A stretch of DNA of 9,303 bases, taken from an uncultured Labedella sp. GTDB lineage: Bacteria > Actinomycetota > Actinomycetes > Actinomycetales > Microbacteriaceae. The position numbers were made by a program, and so were the translations under genes. The notes beneath the pieces are model-generated. The model had not been told where the DNA came from. It was given only the letters and a program-made list of their open reading frames with translations, and searched no databases. The stretch spans positions 1 to 9,303 of the forward strand of contig CAKTZW010000045.1 of NCBI GenBank assembly GCA_934636065.1, read 5' to 3'. Positions 1-6,274 of this stretch are shown one piece after another; the first letter of the stretch is position 1, and each line of letters begins with the position of its first letter.

Positions 1-68
1 AGGTCGGTGCCGCTCGTCGCGAAGCGCTCGCCGTCGGCACCGGGGGGTCGCTCGGGCGTCTCGTCCAT
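1..68 (-). CDS. Start of an unrecognised gene, cut by the window edge
   Basis: The minus strand has an ATG at 66-68 that opens a frame reaching the window edge, with 22 codons visible. The peptide begins MDETPERPPGADGERF and is hydrophilic, proline-rich and acidic, like the disordered N-terminus of many actinobacterial proteins; it is too short to assign a family. There is no good Shine-Dalgarno. A TAGGCT sequence ends 6 nt before the ATG and could be a -10 box for a leaderless message, resembling the arrangement before upp in this window. The terminator at 106-135 sits just upstream and would separate this gene from the glycosidase transcript. The reading frame is plausible but rests on little evidence. 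Confidence 0.4.
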   Translation of the reverse strand, partial: MDETPERPPGADGERFATSGTD

Positions 69-105
69 CGTCCGAGCCTATCGACGGTGAACCGGCCACA
101 GAAAA

Positions 106-135
106 GGGCCGGTCGTCGAGGCTAACGACCGGCCC
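106..135 (-). terminator. Intrinsic terminator, 11-bp stem with T-tract on the minus strand
   Basis: GGGCCGGTCGT (106-116) is the exact reverse complement of ACGACCGGCCC (125-135), with an 8-nt loop. On the minus strand the stem is followed by TTTTC, the classic U-tract. It would end transcripts coming from the glycosidase gene (stop at 468) about 330 nt downstream of that stop. It also insulates the partial gene at 1-68. On the plus strand the stem is followed only by TCCCCTT, so minus-strand use is favoured. Confidence 0.75.
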
Positions 136-300
136 TCCCCTTGCACCAAGAGTGTCCTGCAATCACATTCGCGAGAGCCGCCACAGCAAAACGACTTCCG
201 CTCTCCGAATATATAACGGAACGATAACGACGGCTAGTCCCCTGCGCGAAATGTGTCGGCCGATCACGGCGGCGTGCTGTCTCGCGGGTCGGAGCCGCGT

Positions 301-318
301 CGCGGGCTCGAGCCCGCG
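301..318. repeat. Perfect 18-bp palindrome
   Basis: CGCGGGCTCGAGCCCGCG reads the same on both strands, with no spacer. No T-tract follows on either strand, so it is a poor intrinsic terminator by itself. It may be an RNA stability stem in the 3' region of the glycosidase message or a protein-binding dyad. Confidence 0.6.
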
Positions 319-357
319 GGAGCGACCCCTCGCACCCCGCGGGTGGCCGTCACGCCA

Positions 358-381
358 TACCGCGGGTGAGCCTTCGCGGTA
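358..381. repeat. Inverted repeat TACCGCG / CGCGGTA
   Basis: TACCGCG (358-364) and CGCGGTA (375-381) form a 7-bp stem with a 10-nt loop. The left arm overlaps the second copy of the direct repeat CCGCGGGTG (337-345 and 360-368). On the minus strand it lies about 90 nt beyond the glycosidase stop. It lacks a U-tract, so any terminator role would need another factor. Confidence 0.45.
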
Positions 382-467
382 AGCCGAAGTGACGCGATGC
401 CGAGCGTCCGGCTGCTCCGCCACCGCAGCCTCTCCGTGGCGTGACCCTACCGGCGCGGGCGCGACGC

Positions 468-1385
468 TCAGTCGAGCCGCTCGGGACCGACCGGGTCGCC
501 GATGCTCGGCCCGCCGGGCGAGAAGTGGATGCGGCGGGTGTGCAGCTCGCGCCGCGTCCTCGACCGGTCCCACGCGTGGAAGGCGATGACGTCCTCGCCG
601 TCGGGACCGACGGTGAGGGAGTTGTGACCCGGACCGATGAGGTCCCCTGTCGTCGCGAGCAGGCGGGGCGATCCCTCCGGAGCCGGGCGCCACGGTCCGA
701 GCGGAGCATCGGCGACGGCCCACGTCACGCCGTAGCCGGCGCCGGTCCACGCGCCCCCGGAGTAGGTCATCCAGTAGCGGTCGTGGCGTCGCACCACCGA
801 CGGGCCCTCAAGGGTGTGCCAGTCGTACAGCGCGCCGTACATGGGGCGGTCCCGTTCGTAGATCTGCCAGTCCTCCGTCGGCTCCAGGACCGCCGTCGCC
901 GGACCGTCGACCGTGACCATGTCGCGGAGGGGGACGACCGCGAGGTGCGTTCCGGGCCGCGGCCCCGCCAGGACGTCCCGCGCGAAGTAGAGGTACCAGC
1001 GACCGTCGACGTCGCGGAAGGGGTGGGCATCGATCGCGAAGTCCTCGTCCGGCGTGAGGTTGAGGCCGAGGTCGATGAAGGGCCCGAGCGGTCCGTCCGA
1101 CGAGGCGACGCGGAGGTGGTGACCGTGGTCGCCGTCGCCCACCGAGTAGTACATCCACCAGCGTCCGTCCGCGTGTGCCACCTCGGGCGCCCAGTAGTCG
1201 GTGCCCGGGACGCCGCCGGGTCGTTCGAGCGCGCCCCCGTGACTCGTCCACTCGACGAGGTCGGGCGACGTCAGCACCTCGAACTCGCGCTCGAGGACGG
1301 ATCCCGGGTTCGTCCCGTAGGCGACGTAGCCGTCGTCCGTCCGGAGGACGTACGGGTCGGCGAAGTACTCGTCGTGCAGCGTCAT
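468..1385 (-). CDS. Glycoside hydrolase family 43 (five-bladed beta-propeller), intracellular
   Basis: The 305-residue protein has the three acidic residues of GH43 in the expected order. These are the catalytic base Asp10 in FADPYVL, the pKa-modulating Asp119 in AIDAHPF, and the general acid Glu193 in TLEGPSVV; His254 in GPGHNS matches the conserved late histidine. Repeated W/Y-rich segments such as DGRWWMYYS, DGRWYLYFA and HDRYWMTYS mark the propeller blades. The family removes arabinofuranosyl or xylosyl units from plant hemicellulose or arabinan oligosaccharides by inversion. Exact specificity cannot be read here; arabinanase-like and beta-xylosidase-like activities are both possible. There is no signal peptide and no accessory carbohydrate-binding module, so it probably acts on imported oligosaccharides in the cytoplasm. 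The ATG at 1383-1385 is preceded by AAGGAG with 6-nt spacing. No sugar transporter lies beside it, and its regulator is not visible. Confidence 0.9.
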   Translation of the reverse strand: MTLHDEYFADPYVLRTDDGYVAYGTNPGSVLEREFEVLTSPDLVEWTSHGGALERPGGVPGTDYWAPEVAHADGRWWMYYSVGDGDHGHHLRVASSDGPLGPFIDLGLNLTPDEDFAIDAHPFRDVDGRWYLYFARDVLAGPRPGTHLAVVPLRDMVTVDGPATAVLEPTEDWQIYERDRPMYGALYDWHTLEGPSVVRRHDRYWMTYSGGAWTGAGYGVTWAVADAPLGPWRPAPEGSPRLLATTGDLIGPGHNSLTVGPDGEDVIAFHAWDRSRTRRELHTRRIHFSPGGPSIGDPVGPERLD

Positions 1386-1570
1386 GCTGACTCCTTCTGT
1401 TCCCGTCCAGTCTGGCGCGCGGACGGCGGCGCCGGTGCCGCGCCGATCGGGAAGGCCTCCCGCGGGATGCGCGGTCGGTACGGGATCATGGGAGCGCGGG
1501 GGATCGGATGCGGTCAGGCCGCGCCCCTGGCGCTGCGTCGCGCAGCGCCACCGCTCGAGAGGATGCGCAC
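1386..1570. other. Divergent intergenic region between glycosidase and AI-2E gene
   Basis: This stretch must hold the promoters of both flanking genes, but I see no clear -35/-10 pair. It contains CCCGCGGG (1459-1466) and a TGGGAGCGC motif at 1489-1497, which matches one half of LacI-family operators known from sugar genes of actinobacteria. A strong hairpin lies at 1528-1550. Confidence 0.5.
1528..1550 (+). promoter_or_regulatory. Perfect 10-bp hairpin just before the AI-2E ribosome binding site
   Basis: TGGCGCTGCG (1528-1537) pairs perfectly with CGCAGCGCCA (1541-1550) around a 3-nt TCG loop. It ends 6 nt before the GAGAGGA Shine-Dalgarno (1557-1563). No T-tract follows. In the 5' leader of the AI-2E message it could protect the RNA end or influence ribosome access. 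It could also serve as a terminator-like block to antisense transcripts. Confidence 0.45.
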
Positions 1571-2719
1571 ATGAGGATTCCGTTCCGTCACGCCACGGAC
1601 ACCGAGGGCTTCGAGATCAAGACGATCGAGGCGGAGGGCTACGGCCCGCTCCCACCCATCCGCATCAACGCATTCCGGATGGGGCTGCTCGGGGGTCTCG
1701 GCGTCCTGCTCGCCCTCCTCATCGGCAGCATCGTGACGCAGCTCTCGACGGTCCTCGTCTACGTCGGCCTGGCGCTCTTCCTCGCTCTCGGTCTCGACCC
1801 GCTGGTCACCCTCATCGAGCGGAGACTGCCGCGACCGGCGGCGATCGCGATCGTCGTGCTCGGGGCGCTCGCCGCTGTGGCCGGCATCCTGTTCGCGATC
1901 ATCCCGGTGCTCGTGCAGCAGACGAGGAATCTCGTCGAGGAGGTCCCGGGCTACGTCGACGACATCCTCGCGAGCGAGTGGTACCGCAACCTCGAGGAGA
2001 TGTTCGGCGACGGGTTCCAGGACGCGGTCAACGGCGCGCTGACCTTCATCCAGGACCCCGCGAACCTGCTGTCCATCGGCGGCGGCATCGTCGCTGTCGG
2101 GGCGGGTGTCGCCACGGGCATCACGGCCGTGACGATCGTGACGATCCTCACCCTGTACTTCCTCGGCTCGCTCCGCAGCATGAAGCGGGCGCTCTACCGC
2201 TTCGTGCCGGCGTACCGGCGGGCGTCCTTCGCCGCCGTCACCGACCAGGTCACGGGCGCCGTCGGCCGCTACGTCATGGGGCAGGTGAGCCTCGCGCTCG
2301 TGAACGGCGTGCTCAGCTTCGTCTTCCTCTCGATCGTGGGGGCGCCGCTCCCGGCGCTGCTCGCGCTCCTCGCCTTCATCGGCTCGCTCATCCCGCTCGT
2401 CGGCACCCTGTCCGCGTCGATCGTCATCACCGCGCTGTGCTTCTTCACCTCGCCGCAGACGGCGCTCATCGCGGGGATCTACTACCTCATCTACATGCAG
2501 ATCGAGGCGTACATCTTGAGCCCGCGGATCATGAACCGGGCCGTCTCCGTCCCCGGCGCCGTCGTCGTGATCGCGGCCGTCGGGGGCGGCGCGCTCGGCG
2601 GAGTGCTCGGCGCCCTCGTTGCCATCCCGATCGCAGCGTCGGCAATTATCATCATCCAGAAGGTGGTCTTCCCGGGCCAGGACGCCAAGACGGCGCCGGC
2701 GCCGGTCGTCGCCTCCTGA
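1571..2719 (+). CDS. AI-2E family (TqsA/YdiK/PerM-like) membrane transporter
   Basis: The 382-residue protein has a cytoplasmic N-terminus of about 35 residues, two closely spaced hydrophobic segments (about 36-58 and 61-78), and a third at 91-115. A mainly soluble stretch (116-165) follows, then further hydrophobic segments at about 168-199, 238-258, 260-285, 288-310 and 325-365. RYVMGQ (233-238) and the YILSPRIMNR motif (314-323) are typical of the AI-2E export family (PF01594). Members have been tied to autoinducer-2 export, Na+/H+ exchange or other exports, so the substrate is open. The ATG at 1571 is preceded by GAGAGGA at a 7-nt distance; an in-frame ATG 21 codons upstream lies in the leader hairpin region and is less likely. 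The DMT transporter gene follows after 42 bp in the same direction, suggesting one transcript. Confidence 0.88.
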   Translation: MRIPFRHATDTEGFEIKTIEAEGYGPLPPIRINAFRMGLLGGLGVLLALLIGSIVTQLSTVLVYVGLALFLALGLDPLVTLIERRLPRPAAIAIVVLGALAAVAGILFAIIPVLVQQTRNLVEEVPGYVDDILASEWYRNLEEMFGDGFQDAVNGALTFIQDPANLLSIGGGIVAVGAGVATGITAVTIVTILTLYFLGSLRSMKRALYRFVPAYRRASFAAVTDQVTGAVGRYVMGQVSLALVNGVLSFVFLSIVGAPLPALLALLAFIGSLIPLVGTLSASIVITALCFFTSPQTALIAGIYYLIYMQIEAYILSPRIMNRAVSVPGAVVVIAAVGGGALGGVLGALVAIPIAASAIIIIQKVVFPGQDAKTAPAPVVAS

Positions 2720-2761
2720 CGCCGACGTCACCACCGCCGCACGCCGACCGGAGGACAGCTC

Positions 2762-3697
2762 ATGCTCGAGGACGACCTGAACATCTCCGTCACGCCGTAC
2801 CAGGCGATCGGCATCCCGATCGCCCTGCTCGCCGCCGTCCTCTTGGCGCTCGGCACGCACTACCAGTCGCGGGGGGTGGGGAAGGCCGCGAGCGACGGCG
2901 GCGGGTTCGGGATCCGGCAGCTGCCCCTGCTCCTCAAGCGGCCGTCGTGGCTCATCGGCACGGTCCTCCTCGGCTCCGCCGTCGTGCTGCAGCTCGTCGC
3001 GCTCGGGTTCGCCCCGCTCATCGTCGTCCAGCCGCTCGGGGCCATCGCGCTCGTCATCACGGCGCTGCTCGGCGCGATGGAGGTCAAGCGGCACCTCGAC
3101 GGCGTGGAGATCCGCTCGATCGCCCTGTGCGTCGGCGGCATCGCGGTCTTCGTCACGGCCGCGGCGATCTTCGCGCACGAGGAGCCGATCGGCGAGCCGC
3201 AGCTGCTCATCATCGTGGGGCTGCTCGCGGTGATCTACGCGGTCGCCGTGACCCTCTACGCGCGGGCCCATGGACGACTGCGCGCCCCCTTCTACATCGT
3301 CGCCGCCGGCGTCCTCTACGGCTTCGTCGTTACGCTCGCGAAGGTCGTGATCAACCGGATCATCACGGGGAACTTCGAGTGGCTCACGGTCGTGGCGGCG
3401 GTCGCGCTCGTCGCGACGCTCGGTCTCGGGGTGTTCTTCGTGCAGAAGGCGTACGTCACGGGCAAGGCGTCTCTCGTCGTCGCGGGCCTCACGGTGATCG
3501 ACCCGATCGTCGCCGTCGGCCTCGGCATCGTCGTGCTCGGGGAGGCCGCGACGGCTCCGCTCTACGCGATCGCGATCTTCGTGCTCGCCGGGGCCATGGC
3601 CGGATTCGGTGTCTGGACCCTCGCGCGCCACGGCGACGCCGAGCATCGGGGACGCGGCGACGCCGCCTCACCGCCCGCGGCTCCGTCGACCGACTGA
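2762..3697 (+). CDS. DMT-superfamily transporter, NIPA/EamA-like
   Basis: The 311-residue protein has about nine or ten hydrophobic segments (roughly 15-35, 62-80, 83-104, 117-137, 148-168, 176-196, 207-227, 236-258 and 266-287). A polar 20-residue tail follows. VVQPLGAIALVITALLGA (88-105) in the first half and the late VIDPIVAVGLGIVVLGE (245-261) are the usual helix motifs of the drug/metabolite transporter superfamily. The first helix ALGTHYQSRGV also recalls the NIPA-type magnesium transporter branch. The substrate is unknown. The ATG is well placed behind GGAGGA (2750-2755, 6-nt spacing). The gene lies 42 bp after the AI-2E gene and is probably co-transcribed, but nothing links their substrates. 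Confidence 0.85.
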   Translation: MLEDDLNISVTPYQAIGIPIALLAAVLLALGTHYQSRGVGKAASDGGGFGIRQLPLLLKRPSWLIGTVLLGSAVVLQLVALGFAPLIVVQPLGAIALVITALLGAMEVKRHLDGVEIRSIALCVGGIAVFVTAAAIFAHEEPIGEPQLLIIVGLLAVIYAVAVTLYARAHGRLRAPFYIVAAGVLYGFVVTLAKVVINRIITGNFEWLTVVAAVALVATLGLGVFFVQKAYVTGKASLVVAGLTVIDPIVAVGLGIVVLGEAATAPLYAIAIFVLAGAMAGFGVWTLARHGDAEHRGRGDAASPPAAPSTD

Positions 3698-3852
3698 CCG
3701 TCGGATCGTCATCATGCGCGGGTTCCCCCCGAAGCGGGGTGGAATCGTAGCCGATTCGTGAGACTCCGGCTCACCGATTGCACCGGTCCGCCCTTACCAT
3801 GGATTGACGTGTGGTGCCGGGGGGTCCGGCATGTCCGACGGTCTGGAGAGTC
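3698..3852 (+). promoter_or_regulatory. Presumed promoter region of the L,D-transpeptidase gene
   Basis: Between the DMT stop and the transpeptidase start there is a small dyad GTGAG (3758-3762) / CTCAC (3770-3774) and a TTACCAT at 3794-3800 that could be a -10 box. TTGCAC at 3778-3783 is too close to that box to be its -35 element. The spacing is therefore not convincing and the promoter call is tentative. Confidence 0.3.
3723..3744 (+). terminator. Possible hairpin terminator after the DMT gene
   Basis: TTCCCCCCG (3723-3731) pairs with CGGGG and GGAA (3735-3739 and 3741-3744) through one bulged T at 3740, giving a nine-pair stem with an AAG loop, 26 nt after the stop codon. Only TCGTAG follows, so there is no real U-tract; it may be a weak terminator or a stability stem. 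Confidence 0.4.
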
Positions 3853-5229
3853 GTGGTTCAGTACGAGTGGGCACCGGATGAGCCGGTGCGCAAGACGCGC
3901 CACCTCGGTCTGTGGTTCGGTGTGCCCGGCGCCCTTCTCGCGGTCGGTGCGACCGCGTGCTCCCTCCTGCTCGTGGCTCCCGGTGTGAGTGCCGCCGGCG
4001 CGGAGCTCGGCTGGCGCACGAGCGACAGCGCGGCCCAGACGATCATGACCTCCCTCGCGGGCACGAAGATCACCCTCGAGGGTGCGGCGGGTGACGTCTC
4101 CCTCACCGGTGCCGAACTCGGCCTGTCGGTCGACGCGCAGTCCGTCGCCGAGCGCGCGCACGCCGACCACCCGCTGTGGAACGTCGGCAGCTGGAACGCC
4201 GGGTCCCTCGGTGTCGACGTCGACATCGACGAGGCGACGGCCGTCGCCTCCCTGCGCCGGGCTGCCCCGGAGCTCTTCGCGGACCCCGTCGACGCGGGCC
4301 TGTCCTTCGACGCCGCGTCCGCGTCCTACACCGTCGTCGATGACGAGCCCGGCACGGGCGTCGATTTCGAGCAGCTGGCGTCGAGCATCTCGACCGCACT
4401 GGCCGAGCGCGGTGGAGCGATCGCCGTGACGCCGCAGTCGACCGAGGTCGAGGCGTCGATCACGGCGGACGAGGCTCAGACGGAGGCCGAAGCGCTCAAC
4501 GGCATGCTCGCCGAAGCCGGTTTCTACATCGGCGAGGAGAAGGCCGTCGGACTGGCCCCGGCCGAGGTCGCGTCGTGGCTCACGATCACGACCCAGGACG
4601 GTGCGTTCCAGGTCGACGTGAACGAGGACGCCGTCGGAAAGGTCGTCGCGACGCTGCCGGAGAAGGTCAACCGTGCTGCCGTCGACGCGAGGATCGTCAC
4701 GGACTCCGCGGGCAAACACCTGCGCACCATCCAGAAGGGTCAGGACGGCTGGGCGCTCGCCAGCGCCGACGGCATCGCCGCGGGCTTCGCCGAGCAGCTC
4801 CGTGCGGGCGACGGCGTGTACGAGCTCTCCGTCGAGGTGCAGGAGTCGAAGACCCACGAGCTCTACCGTCGCATCGACGTCGACAAGAGCGACGGAGTGA
4901 CTCGGCTCTACGAGAACGAGAAGCTCGTCGCGACGTATTCGATGGCGATCGGCAAGCCGTCGACGCCGACGGACAACGGCAACTTCCGCGTCTACGCCCA
5001 GCTGACCAAGCAGGACATGGGCTGCGTCACGGGGTACGACTACTGCACGAAGAACGTGCCGTGGGTCACGTACTTCAACGGCGACCAGGGGCTGCACGGC
5101 ACCTACTGGCACAGCAACTTCGGTGCCGGCGCCATGATGAGCCACGGATGCGTGAACCTCCCCATCAGCGCCGCCGAGGCCGTGTACCGGTTCGCCCAGG
5201 TGGGCACCGAGGTCTCCGTCCACAACTAG
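3853..5229 (+). CDS. L,D-transpeptidase, membrane-anchored, VanW/YoaR-like plus YkuD domains
   Basis: The enzyme cross-links peptidoglycan stem peptides (3-3 links) or attaches ligands to them, outside the membrane. From the GTG at 3853 the protein has 458 residues. It has a short charged tail with RKTRH, then one transmembrane anchor or signal segment (about 18-48), a repeated extracellular region of the YoaR-like peptidoglycan-binding type (about 50-330), and a C-terminal YkuD domain. The YkuD signature is complete: LHGTYWH followed by SHGCVNL, with His415, His431 and nucleophile Cys433 (add 14 if counted from 3811). The GTG at 3853 has GGAG 4 nt upstream. A GTG at 3811 is in frame and would add an unlikely P/G-rich lead of 14 residues, but a leaderless start there cannot be excluded. 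It is convergent with the regulator gene across the palindrome. Confidence 0.9.
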   Translation: MVQYEWAPDEPVRKTRHLGLWFGVPGALLAVGATACSLLLVAPGVSAAGAELGWRTSDSAAQTIMTSLAGTKITLEGAAGDVSLTGAELGLSVDAQSVAERAHADHPLWNVGSWNAGSLGVDVDIDEATAVASLRRAAPELFADPVDAGLSFDAASASYTVVDDEPGTGVDFEQLASSISTALAERGGAIAVTPQSTEVEASITADEAQTEAEALNGMLAEAGFYIGEEKAVGLAPAEVASWLTITTQDGAFQVDVNEDAVGKVVATLPEKVNRAAVDARIVTDSAGKHLRTIQKGQDGWALASADGIAAGFAEQLRAGDGVYELSVEVQESKTHELYRRIDVDKSDGVTRLYENEKLVATYSMAIGKPSTPTDNGNFRVYAQLTKQDMGCVTGYDYCTKNVPWVTYFNGDQGLHGTYWHSNFGAGAMMSHGCVNLPISAAEAVYRFAQVGTEVSVHN

Positions 5230-5268
5230 CGGCGGCCGGATCGACCGATCGGCAGCCCCCGCGCGCCC

Positions 5269-5330
5269 CACGACATGAAAACGGAGATGGTGCACGTAGC
5301 TACGTGCACCATCTCCGTTTTCATGTCGTG
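5269..5330. terminator. Two-way intrinsic terminator in a perfect 62-bp palindrome
   Basis: Bases 5269-5299 are the exact reverse complement of 5300-5330, with no spacer. The core stem (5282-5317, from ACGGAGATGG through CCATCTCCGT) is flanked by AAAA (5278-5281) and TTTT (5318-5321), so both strands show stem plus U-tract. The palindrome then continues outside these tracts with CACGACATG / CATGTCGTG. It lies 39 nt after the transpeptidase stop and 23 nt after the stop of the convergent regulator gene, exactly where a shared terminator is expected. Confidence 0.88.
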
Positions 5331-5353
5331 AGGGTGAGGTAGGGAGCCGACTC

Positions 5354-6067
5354 CTAGAAGAGGTCGGGCGACGGAGTCGACGCGTGCCGAATGGACACGT
5401 CCGCGTGGCGGTCGAAGCGGTAGCCGACGCCGCGCACCGTGCGCACGATGTCCTCGTAACGGCCGAGCTTCGAGCGCAAGCGGCGGACGTGCACGTCGAT
5501 CGTGCGCTCGTTCGGCACGCCGTCCTCGTCGCCGGCCTTCCACAGCGACTCGATGAGCTCGGTGCGACCGACCGTGCGGCCCTCGCGGAGTACGAGGAAC
5601 TGCAGGAGCTCGAACTCCTTGTAGGTGAGCGATGCGACCTCGTTGTCGAGGACGACGCGCTTGCGTGAGATGTCGATGACGACGCCGTCGTGTGCCCGGT
5701 CGAGGTCGGACGACTCGTCCTCGTCGACGTGGCGGTGGCGCGCCAGCGCGGCCGGCTCCTGAAGCGCGAGGCGGACGACGTCGACGTCCCGACCGCCGAC
5801 GCCCTCGGGGGCGAGAGCGACGGCCGCGTAGGTCTCCGAGTTCGGCACGAGCTCGGCGGCGAGCGACTTGAGGGCTTGGACGAGGGCGCCGAGGTCGGTT
5901 CCGGCGGCCGCGGCCTTGGCCTCGTCGACGCCGACGTAGAGCACGAAGCCCCGCGCCTCGGCGCCCGCGGGGACCGCGTTCAACCGGCGGGCCGTCGTGT
6001 CGGTGCGAGCGGGGCGCTCGGCCTGCTGCTCGAAGGAGGGGTGGGTGTCGATGTGAGCGAGAGACAT
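5354..6067 (-). CDS. Orphan winged-helix (OmpR/PhoB-type) transcriptional regulator
   Basis: The 237-residue protein ends in a full OmpR/PhoB DNA-binding domain (about 127-219). This has the FTYKEFEL-type start (LTYKEFELLQFLV, 147-159), a transactivation loop around LIESLWKAGDEDG, the recognition helix NERTIDVHVRRLRSKLG (186-202) and the closing hairpin IVRTVRGVGYRFD. The N-terminal half (about 38-108, RGFVLYVGVDEAK to VDVVRLALQEP) is not a normal receiver. I see no acidic pocket, no phospho-Asp in context and no conserved Lys. A charged linker (109-126, rich in D/E) joins the halves. No histidine kinase lies nearby. The ATG at 6067 has AAGGA 8 nt upstream. The gene has its own promoter with a long structured leader (6068-6376). 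Its targets are unknown; a phosphorylation-independent or ligand-sensing mode is an inference. Confidence 0.85.
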   Translation of the reverse strand: MSLAHIDTHPSFEQQAERPARTDTTARRLNAVPAGAEARGFVLYVGVDEAKAAAAGTDLGALVQALKSLAAELVPNSETYAAVALAPEGVGGRDVDVVRLALQEPAALARHRHVDEDESSDLDRAHDGVVIDISRKRVVLDNEVASLTYKEFELLQFLVLREGRTVGRTELIESLWKAGDEDGVPNERTIDVHVRRLRSKLGRYEDIVRTVRGVGYRFDRHADVSIRHASTPSPDLF

Positions 6068-6274
6068 GGGAGTGGTCCTTGATGATGATGAAGAAGACGT
6101 GGGCGACCTGTTGGTCGGAACAGTGGCCGGGTGAGGTGCGGCGTGTTCGCTGAAGAACCGTCGGGTTCTCGAGTGCCGGATCCGTGCGGATCAGTCGGCT
6201 GCGGGTCCGATGGACCCGCGGCGATCACGAGACCGGTGATGCCGGTCGAACGCGATCGGGCGAAGGGCGCAGGA
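6068..6274 (-). promoter_or_regulatory. Structured 5' leader of the winged-helix gene, five tandem hairpins
   Basis: Between the end of the small leader reading frame and the regulator start are five short, near-perfect stems. In transcript order they are GACCGG/CCGGTC (6231-6247), GCGGGTCC/GGACCCGC (6201-6219, extendable to 6198-6222 with a G-U pair), GATCC/GGATC (6179-6192), AGAACC/GGTTCT (6154-6169) and CGACC/GGTCG (6104-6117). All have loops of 3-5 nt. None is followed by a U-tract, so they are not simple terminators. CATCATCATC (6090-6081) directly precedes the AAGGA ribosome binding site. The region is GC-rich and shows no other gene. Confidence 0.55.

Larger units (their letters stand above)
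136..467. other. Non-coding stretch downstream of the glycosidase
   Basis: No convincing gene is seen here on either strand. Reading frames that cross it are tails of frames overlapping the glycosidase. It contains an A/T-rich island around 205-230 (with AATATATAACGG followed by ACGATAACGA) that stands out against about 70% GC surroundings. It also contains an 18-bp palindrome (301-318), two copies of CCGCGGGTG (337-345 and 360-368) and a 7-bp stem at 358-381. It could be a long 3' untranslated region of the glycosidase transcript, a small RNA, or a decayed gene. I cannot tell which. Confidence 0.5.

Noticed and set aside
163..750. Minus-strand frame extending past the glycosidase stop into the non-coding stretch
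   Set aside because: Most of it overlaps the glycosidase in another frame and the product is R/A/H-rich without a domain. It was considered as a gene filling 163-467 and dropped.
441..1574. Open frame of 377 codons on the plus strand, antisense to the glycosidase
   Set aside because: The opposite strand encodes a full GH43 protein with all catalytic motifs. The antisense product is R/V/D-rich with no domain, as expected from the mirrored frame of GC-rich coding DNA.
1514..3646. Open frame of 710 codons on the minus strand, antisense to both transporter genes
   Set aside because: The product is an almost pure D/R/E/H mixture, the typical mirror of hydrophobic membrane proteins in high-GC DNA, and it crosses two well-supported genes and their intergenic gap.
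3778..3800. TTGCAC and TACCAT as a promoter pair for the transpeptidase
   Set aside because: The spacing is only 11 bp, far below the usual 16-19, so they cannot be used together.
3712..5295. Open frame of 527 codons on the minus strand, antisense to the L,D-transpeptidase
   Set aside because: It covers the transpeptidase with its complete YkuD motif and runs into the palindrome. No domain or SD supports it.
5980..6228. 82-codon minus-strand frame overlapping the regulator start
   Set aside because: It is out of frame with the regulator and low in complexity (P/T/S-rich), with no SD; likely a shadow.
6231..6247. Leader hairpins as intrinsic terminators
   Set aside because: No stem in the array is followed by a run of U on either strand, so a classic attenuator-terminator cannot be claimed from the sequence.
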